Shown in pieces: positions 57,532 through 64,000 of a DNA stretch of 64,000 nucleotides. Location of the stretch: contig CM043962.1 of assembly GCA_014529385.2 (NCBI GenBank), forward strand, positions 50,999,405-51,063,404, given 5' to 3'. Numbering within the stretch: position 1 is the first letter of the stretch; each line of letters opens with the position of its first letter. The stretch comes from Adiantum capillus-veneris (Eukaryota > Streptophyta > Polypodiopsida > Polypodiales > Pteridaceae). The notes under the pieces are model-generated. The model saw nothing but the letters and a program-made list of their open reading frames with translations, ran no database searches and was not told the DNA's origin. A program made the translations under genes and the position numbers.

Positions 57532-60470
57532 TTTTAGTCTCCGTCGGATTTTAAAATGATCAGCCAGAGGAAAAACAAGACCAAACGAGATTTTTACGAG
57601 AATTATTTTTATAAAAAGCGGTATCGTAAATACGTCGAGACAATACGGGAAAGTCATAATTATGTCGGGATATCATGGTGCGGCATAGTCTAGCCAAGGT
57701 TCCATTAGTTGGCTGTGTACTGTTCAACTGGCCAATTTTATTGTAAAAATTGGATGGTAAGTGGGAGAGTCGACCACCAAAAGCAAAGGCATGTTTTTAG
57801 CAAAGTTCCAAAAGCTATGCAACTATTCTTGGACCAAAAACTAGCGCTAGTTTTTTACTTGGGACTCACTCCAACTTTTTACAGTGCCTGTAAAATCACC
57901 TGCAAGCCTCAGTTTTCAGTGTCGTCTATTGCATCTACTACGACAAGGCTATAAGTATCTATTATACAGAGTGGTGCAAGCTCTTTATCACCATCTCCAT
58001 AAGCTCTTCTCTTTTGTATACGGGAAGAAGAAAAAGAAGAAGAAGAAGGATATTCTCTCTCTACTTGCTTACTATCTCCTCTCTCGTTTCACGCTGTACG
58101 CTCTCTTAGGAAGCTCTCATGGTGAAGACCTCTACGTAGCTCTCATCACCGGTCTCTTGCGGCAAAGAAAGAAGCCTTTTAACATCCCCTAATTGATTCT
58201 AAATCACGGTGAGAAGCTCTAAACTCCATAGCCATCATTATCTCTCTCTCTCTCTCTCTATCGTTTTTTTGAGTAGTCACCCTCTTGGTGATTGTTTTTT
58301 CGTATATGAGTGTATGTATGGATTAACCGTGTACGTATGAAGTTGTCCCATGATTATTTCATTATGTTTAACATGCTGATTTATGCACACGATGTGTGTA
58401 TGATCACATGCGTGCATAAAAAACGCTTTTCGTTTCACGTCATAGAAACAGTAGGAATACTATTTTGGTCATAACTCATAAACCGTTATGAAACAACCCA
58501 AACCCTTTATACCAGAGAGAAAAAAACATCGTTTATAACATTTTCTTTCTTACGTGTCATGTGAAAATCAGGCACGAGCTAAGAGATATGCTCAAAAAAC
58601 AGCTTGTTGTCCACTGCACTGTGTCAATTTTTTTGACTCCAGGCTCCTTGGAACCACTACATAGTTTCATCGGATGGGCAAACCCACTTAACCAATTGAA
58701 AATCTTGATGAAACTTGATAATAAATGTATTTAGGTCTCTGTTATCATCTTGGGTATGTGAGTTATTGATCATTCCATAACCAGTTTTACCTATGCGTGT
58801 AGGGGTGCTACCTAGAGGGAGTACCATATGACGTCGTGAGTTACCACTTATGTATGATTTTTGGTTTATTTTGGTGATTTGATTTCAGTTATTAAATGCC
58901 CATAAACTTATGTGAGGGTATATGGCTAGACAACACGAACCCCATATGCAGATATGATTAAAGTGGCTTTCTTTTTGGGTTATCGTTTGTTGTGTATCAT
59001 ATGGATAAAGTGATATGATAGAGTGCTAGTCTATATTATGGACCTGAACTTGATGCATTGTTTTGAGATAAAATACTTTCATTTGCATGTTATGCATGCT
59101 CCCAAAACTATCTAAAAGTCGTCTTTTGCATATGTGTGAAGTTGTCTATGGTTGACCTAAAGGTCGGAGTTGTTTTGCATCATGTTTATGGTGATGTAAT
59201 GTTATCATATAATGTATGGAACCTTATGGATTGATGTGGATGCCTCATGTGCATGGTTATGAGTTTCCACCTTTCTAGGTTAAAACTAGCTCTATGTGCT
59301 AGAGAGGTGAAGTGCAGATATGATGCATCGACTTTGCATTGTTGGATGTTGTCAAAATTGAATTTTTTAAATCATATTTAGTTGCTGGTCGGACTTATTT
59401 TATGCATGAAAAGCTCATGTCTCAAGAGCTATGTATGTAGACTTCGATTGAGTAAAGTGGTTATGTCAAACTCTAAGTTGTGGGAGTTGGTTCAGTATAA
59501 ATATGATTGGTGGATAAGGTCCAAGATTCCCTCATGGACTATGGTTGTGGTTTTGTGGTGGAAGCCGGTGTGGCTCTTGTTTTTTTTTTTCAGCATATGG
59601 TCATATTGCCAAAATTTTCCCAGCCATGTTATCTTCTAAAGTGGTTATGCAGGGTTGGTTGTCCCTCACCCGAGTTGGGTGGAGTGCTCACCCGTGGGAT
59701 GTGATTGGATTATGGTTTATGATTTTGGGATTAGATCATGAAGTGATCTGGATGGTTTTTGGTTGACATGTAAGGGTAGAGACCCTGTACAATCTAAACT
59801 TCTTGGAAAAGATTGTTTGTGCATATGAAAAATGCTATTGTGATTGGACTCATGTGTTATGTTTCTCATGACAGCATCGGTACAAGACTAGGATCACCTA
59901 CACCGCTTAGCCTTAGACAAAAGGGTCGTTGACTTGGGGCTTTGCTGGATCGAAGGTGTTGCCTGGGTCTTCTTCTTTTTGCTAGGCTCATCTACACGGT
60001 TAGTGCATCAGGGGTTGAATGATCTATATGGCTAACACATCGGGGATTTTTTCTTGGCTTTGCCTTAACACTTGGTGTTGGACATCGAAGAGGTGTGGCA
60101 CCTAAATTGGTATGGTTGGTGTTGATACCCTTCCACCTACTAGTACTTGGGATCCTTTCAGATCTTGGATTCATGGAGGGAGGCAAAGCGGCCTCAGCTT
60201 ATGTCTGGGTTAGGTAGATTGGAGGTGTTCTGGCTCACTCTCGATGAAGCGAAATTCTCTCTTTCCGTAGTAGAGCGGATGTGGATGGGTGGACCGATCG
60301 ATCTCTACACAGGGTCCGGTGCTCTGCTAGTTATTTTGTCGTAAACTTTTTTTATATGTTATGATTTACCCAGATTTGGTCATTGCATTAATACATGGTT
60401 GCCTGTTTTATTTAGATGGGATATTGAAAGATTCTCTGTTGTCATTCTCACGTCTCTGTGCACTCTATTT

Positions 60471-60527
<57 letters not shown>

Positions 60528-60797
60528 CGCAATGCGGTGTACACATATATTTATCCTCCACAATGTTATATTTTTCTTGAGTACGCTTTTATTCATAACA
60601 CCCCTTTAGAGGCAGCACTAGTCGCTAGGTGCCTTTGGATTCAGCCCGTCTCATGGCCTAAACTCCATGCTTGGTCGGACGGTCAGAGCTCCTCCCCTAT
60701 GCAAACGCTTCCGCAACTCTGATGTATATTGAAAATTGTATAAAGGTGTAAATTGTATATTTTGTGCATAGACCCCTGGAAAGGGGTATCTCTCCCA
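57532..60797 (+). repeat. Non-coding region ending as the LTR of element H
   Basis: No gene is seen in 3.3 kb. A CTATAAGTA element lies near 57948, followed by CT-rich leader-like sequence. The right end CTCTCCCA directly abuts a primer site, so at least the last part must be a 5' LTR. Its left end is unknown; a full 3-kb LTR would be long but possible for gypsy elements. Confidence 0.45.
60474..60524. repeat. (CT)n microsatellite, 51 bp
   Basis: Uninterrupted CT, ~275 bp before the H primer site. A shorter one stands at 58241-58259. Confidence 0.96.
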
Positions 60798-60809
60798 TTG
60801 TATCAGAGC
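60798..60809 (+). other. Primer-binding site of element H
   Basis: TTGTATCAGAGC, one mismatch from the initiator-Met site, directly after CCCA. Confidence 0.7.
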
Positions 60810-61312
60810 CTATGCTTAAGGTTATGGGGATAGCCTAAAGCCTTATACTAGTCAAGTTAGTTATGCATCATGCACGCATTCATGTATGCTGTTTGGAAAA
60901 GGATATGATGCATCTATAAGTGACATTGGTTGGTGGTACTTGTTTGACTTGTATTCTTGAATGGAAATATTTGGTTTGAGTTATGGTAAAGTGGTTGAAG
61001 TGTTCAACAATGGCGTTGTTATTTCTTTGAATGTTTGTTTTGTAGTAACAAATGGTTACGAGAGTGACGTCTAAATGCTTTAGCCAGGGGAATGAGGTTT
61101 TGGCCATAGTGTTCAACAATATAGCGACATGGTTGTCAAGGGATGAAAGGAAACTCTTTTACTTAAAAATTGGGACCAAAGTCTTTGGCATGGTAGGAAG
61201 CACAACTTGTTGAAAGAGCGTTGACCGTAGTTACCTTACCCATCACCAAGTACCCTTTCGTCAATTCTTTATCTACATTGAGGACAGTCCAAGAGACTGG
61301 TTTGCCAACCTC

Positions 61313-63312
61313 ATGCTACTTCAACTCAGAATATGGGTAGGCCTAGAAGACATGTTCTACTACTTGGTGATGCGTTCTCAAATGTTAAGGATTACCGAAG
61401 TTGCTAAGAAGTTTGAAGCTCTTGCAATTGTCATAGGGAAAGAAAAACTAGAAGATAACTATAGACCACATTGTCGTGTGGGAGGTTTGAGAGATTACCT
61501 TTTATGGGAGTTAAAAGAATATTTTGGAAATTGGCTTCGATACATTCATAATATTGTAATGAAATCATAAAAATCAAATTTTGATGAATAAAAGAAGCAT
61601 AGACTCGGTTTTGGTTCACATGTGTACTAAGTTTTCTCTCTCCTTGTCTTGTTCTTAGATGGATCTTCTTAATTGTCTAGATGAACTCCCAAGTGATTTT
61701 GCGCAAAGGGTCTTTTTCAATTATGCGGTTGGATTCAATATCCATTGGGAAATTGAAGTGGTTCGAGCTTCAAAGGAGACTAGAGCTTACCTTGTTTTGA
61801 ACACTTACATAGCGTGAGAGTTATATGTTGAAGCCCAACCTAAACATCGAACACAAGTTCCTAATAGGTTTATGACCAATCCATAGCTTTGAATCAAGGA
61901 AAAGATCCAAGAAAGCGATGTCAAAGTACAGGGATATGTTTTTTGGGCCTTAACTTGTACTCGCTTTTGGACATACCGAGTCGAGAGCTCATAGTTAGTA
62001 AGAAGGCCCTCATGCTAAATCAAAGATATGGCTTTTGTGAAAAGTTCATAATCAGAGTATGGAAGAAGTCAAATGGCGGAAAGTGATTCTATTATGTACC
62101 CCAGGATTGGTTCAATAGAGCCTATGGTCTATTCTCAAATACAATCCTCACAATTACCTTTGATGACTACGAGAAGCCTAGGTACATTAGTGACTTTGTC
62201 CAAGCACAACCAATGATAATGAACTCGAGTAGATAGTTCTACAAAGATGATGTAAATAAACGGCATGCTCATATAAACTGCTTTAATGGATTATCACCCA
62301 CGGATGTATCACAAGGAGGAGAGGAATGATACAAAAAGGAAGACGTGAATTTTAGTACACAAGTAGGAGTTCTTAAACTATTAAACTTGAAATGTAAACA
62401 AATATAGGTATAGGACCTCGGTCGTAAGAACCCATAGGACCCTTTCGTATTCATGTATCTCCCTAAAGACACTATATTGTTTTTTGGTTTTCCATAATTA
62501 TAAAAATTTGATTTTTATATGATTCATATTGTTTTGAGGTCATAATATTTGAGTTTAAATCTTGGTTTTATCATTCTAACTAACTTGAGTGATGGTGTGT
62601 GTGTGTGTAGATGACTGATATCTTACCTTGAGGGATATGAGCGGATATACTCTCCCGCTTTACGGTGGAGGAGCATCTTCAAACTAGAGTGAAAGTGAAA
62701 AGGCTTGTCACTACCACGCATAATGGGGAAGAGAAGAAAAGGTTAATGTCCAAGAATTGTATTGTACCTAATATAATCCGAGCTTGGTACCATTACGTTG
62801 CAAAAAACTTTGAGTTTAGACCACCTGAACATTAACCCTCGCCCGTTGGGAGTATCGAGTGGATACAATCCAAGTTGGGAAAGGAGATTATTGTCACTAA
62901 CCAAGTATTATACATAAATGCTTATGAACTTACCTTGAGATTGACAAAGGAAACATGGATAGCTAGAAACATATTTCCCTTAGTAATGGCTATGGGATGT
63001 TTCAACATTGTTATATTCAATGTATAGGGTCATCAATACCAAACCAACGACCAACATTCCTTTAGTCCGATACCTTGGAAGTTGTTCTTTGACTTATTTG
63101 GAAAGTCACTAATTCACAATCCTTGCCATGTAAAAGTTTTATACAATGCCTATAACAGAACCCAATGCCTTGCAGATTGTGCAAATATACACAGCCCAGA
63201 TAGGTGGGACACATCGGATGTGTTTCCAAAAGAATATGCTTACTTCGATGACTACTTTGGGTACAAGAAGACAATAGTTCACAACAAAATGGGAGTACCT
63301 GTAACTAATTGA
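61313..63312 (+). pseudogene. Element H unrecognised ORF remnants (Gag position)
   Basis: Readable parts: FYYLVMRSQMLRITEVAKKF (61350), MDLLNCLDELPSDFAQRVFF (61661) and a long stretch from about 62655 to 63312 that is open except for two stops at Gln-like positions: RAWYHYVAKNFEFRPPEH, YELTLRLTKETWIARNIFPL, LFFDLFGKSLIHNPCHVKVL, RWDTSDVFPKEYAYFDDYFG. I do not recognise the family. The position between primer site and protease suggests Gag, but the standard Gag core is not obvious. Confidence 0.5.
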
Positions 63313-63649
63313 TCCCTTACTTAACAATGGTACGACTCACACGCCAATGAGGAGATGTTTCAACCAAAGATAAAAAAGAATTATTAGGATCACCCGTCCA
63401 ATAACTCAAGGAATGGGATAGCTATGCTTCATTGGTGGAAAGATGTCACAATGTCTATTACCGAATGCATTATGTCAAAGCCATTATAATTTATTAGAAA
63501 CTTTCAAGCCACTCTGTAGACTTTTTAGGATCCCAAAGTTTTGTGATATAGAAATTAGATTAATTTATTCATTATTATTTCTCCTATACTCTCTCTCATC
63601 TTATCTTCATCTATCTATTCTATATTCAGAGGAACTTCAATCAACAGAA

Positions 63650-64000
63650 CTTTAACCAAAGTCAGAGACAACCTCAAAACTAAGGAAACTTTAGACCAGA
63701 CAATCCACCTTTTGTCCGGGATGGACCGCCTAGTAATAATAACAACAATGAAAATGTTAACCGTCAACCTCGTCCAGGAGGAGGAGGAAATAAAAGAGCT
63801 TAAGGAAGACCTCAAGTTAACAAAGCTCAGGGGGCTAGATTTGAAGGAATCAGGCAAACGTATATGGTCATGCTGCAATTGAACATCACGAAGTGAATCA
63901 ACAATTTTCAGTAATTCAAATCGCACCGAAGTATCAAGGTAACCATTTTACCTTATTGATTGAATCAGGGAGCACACATTCTTTTATATCTCGTAAGTGC
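63650..64000 (+). pseudogene. Element H Gag tail and protease start (runs off window)
   Basis: An Asn/Gln/Gly-rich tail (SNNNNNENVNRQPRPGGGGN, ~63735-63790) is followed after a stop by the protease N-terminus: VYGHAAIEHHEVNQQFSVIQ and LLIESGSTHSFISRKC (63949-64000). This is a Ty3/gypsy protease in which the D-S-G triad reads E-S-G. The remainder of pol lies beyond the window. Confidence 0.85.

Overview
The window is nuclear DNA from a land plant with a large, transposon-rich genome. Evidence: LTR retrotransposons of both plant superfamilies (Ty3/gypsy and Ty1/copia) with initiator-Met-type primer sites, many very long (GA)n tracts, a Mutator-type MITE, and one spliceosomal-intron gene. The style of the pol proteins and of the one cellular gene reminds me of non-seed plants (fern, lycophyte or moss), but that is only an impression and the species cannot be fixed from this sequence.

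Only one cellular gene is convincing: the last four coding exons of a RAD6/UBC2-class ubiquitin-conjugating enzyme (24039-25346, + strand), with intact splice sites, reading frame and catalytic cysteine. Its N-terminal exons are not in the window. The sequence upstream is retrotransposon, so the gene either has a very long TE-filled intron or is truncated.

Layout. 1-6.8 kb: an LTR fragment of family A, a solo LTR of family C, tandem repeats, a small palindromic MITE-like element and a long (GA)n tract; no gene. 6.8-16.4 kb: family A, a 9.2-kb chromodomain-bearing Ty3/gypsy element on the minus strand (TSD AGCTG), sits inside a family-B LTR and carries a family-B solo LTR (TSD TTAGC) in its own RNase H domain. 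16.4-19.1 kb: a 5'-deleted family-B element (minus), fused at 19078 to family C (19.1-23.8 kb, plus), which has Gag and a protease-like domain but no reverse transcriptase or integrase. 24-25.4 kb: the E2 gene. 26-35.8 kb: two decayed copies of an unrecognised coiled-coil-encoding family (K), tail to tail, each followed by a polypurine tract and a TATA-containing LTR-like region. 35.8-54.7 kb: a stack that I read as one gypsy element (J) with a B element (B2) in its 5' LTR, a copia element (G) in B2's LTR, a younger near-complete copia (F) in G's leader, and a C solo LTR in J's RT. A segment of about 12 kb (about 37.63-49.54 kb) has been inverted, which the target-site duplications show. 54.7-64 kb: simple and tandem repeats, a MULE-type MITE with 9-bp TSD, then the LTR end, primer site and gag/protease start of another gypsy element (H) that runs off the window.

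Almost every element ORF is dead. Most in-frame stops look like C-to-T changes (CAG/CAA/CGA to TAG/TAA/TGA), as expected for old methylated transposons. Nesting gives a relative order of insertion: J before B2 before G before F; and B' before A before the B solo LTR.
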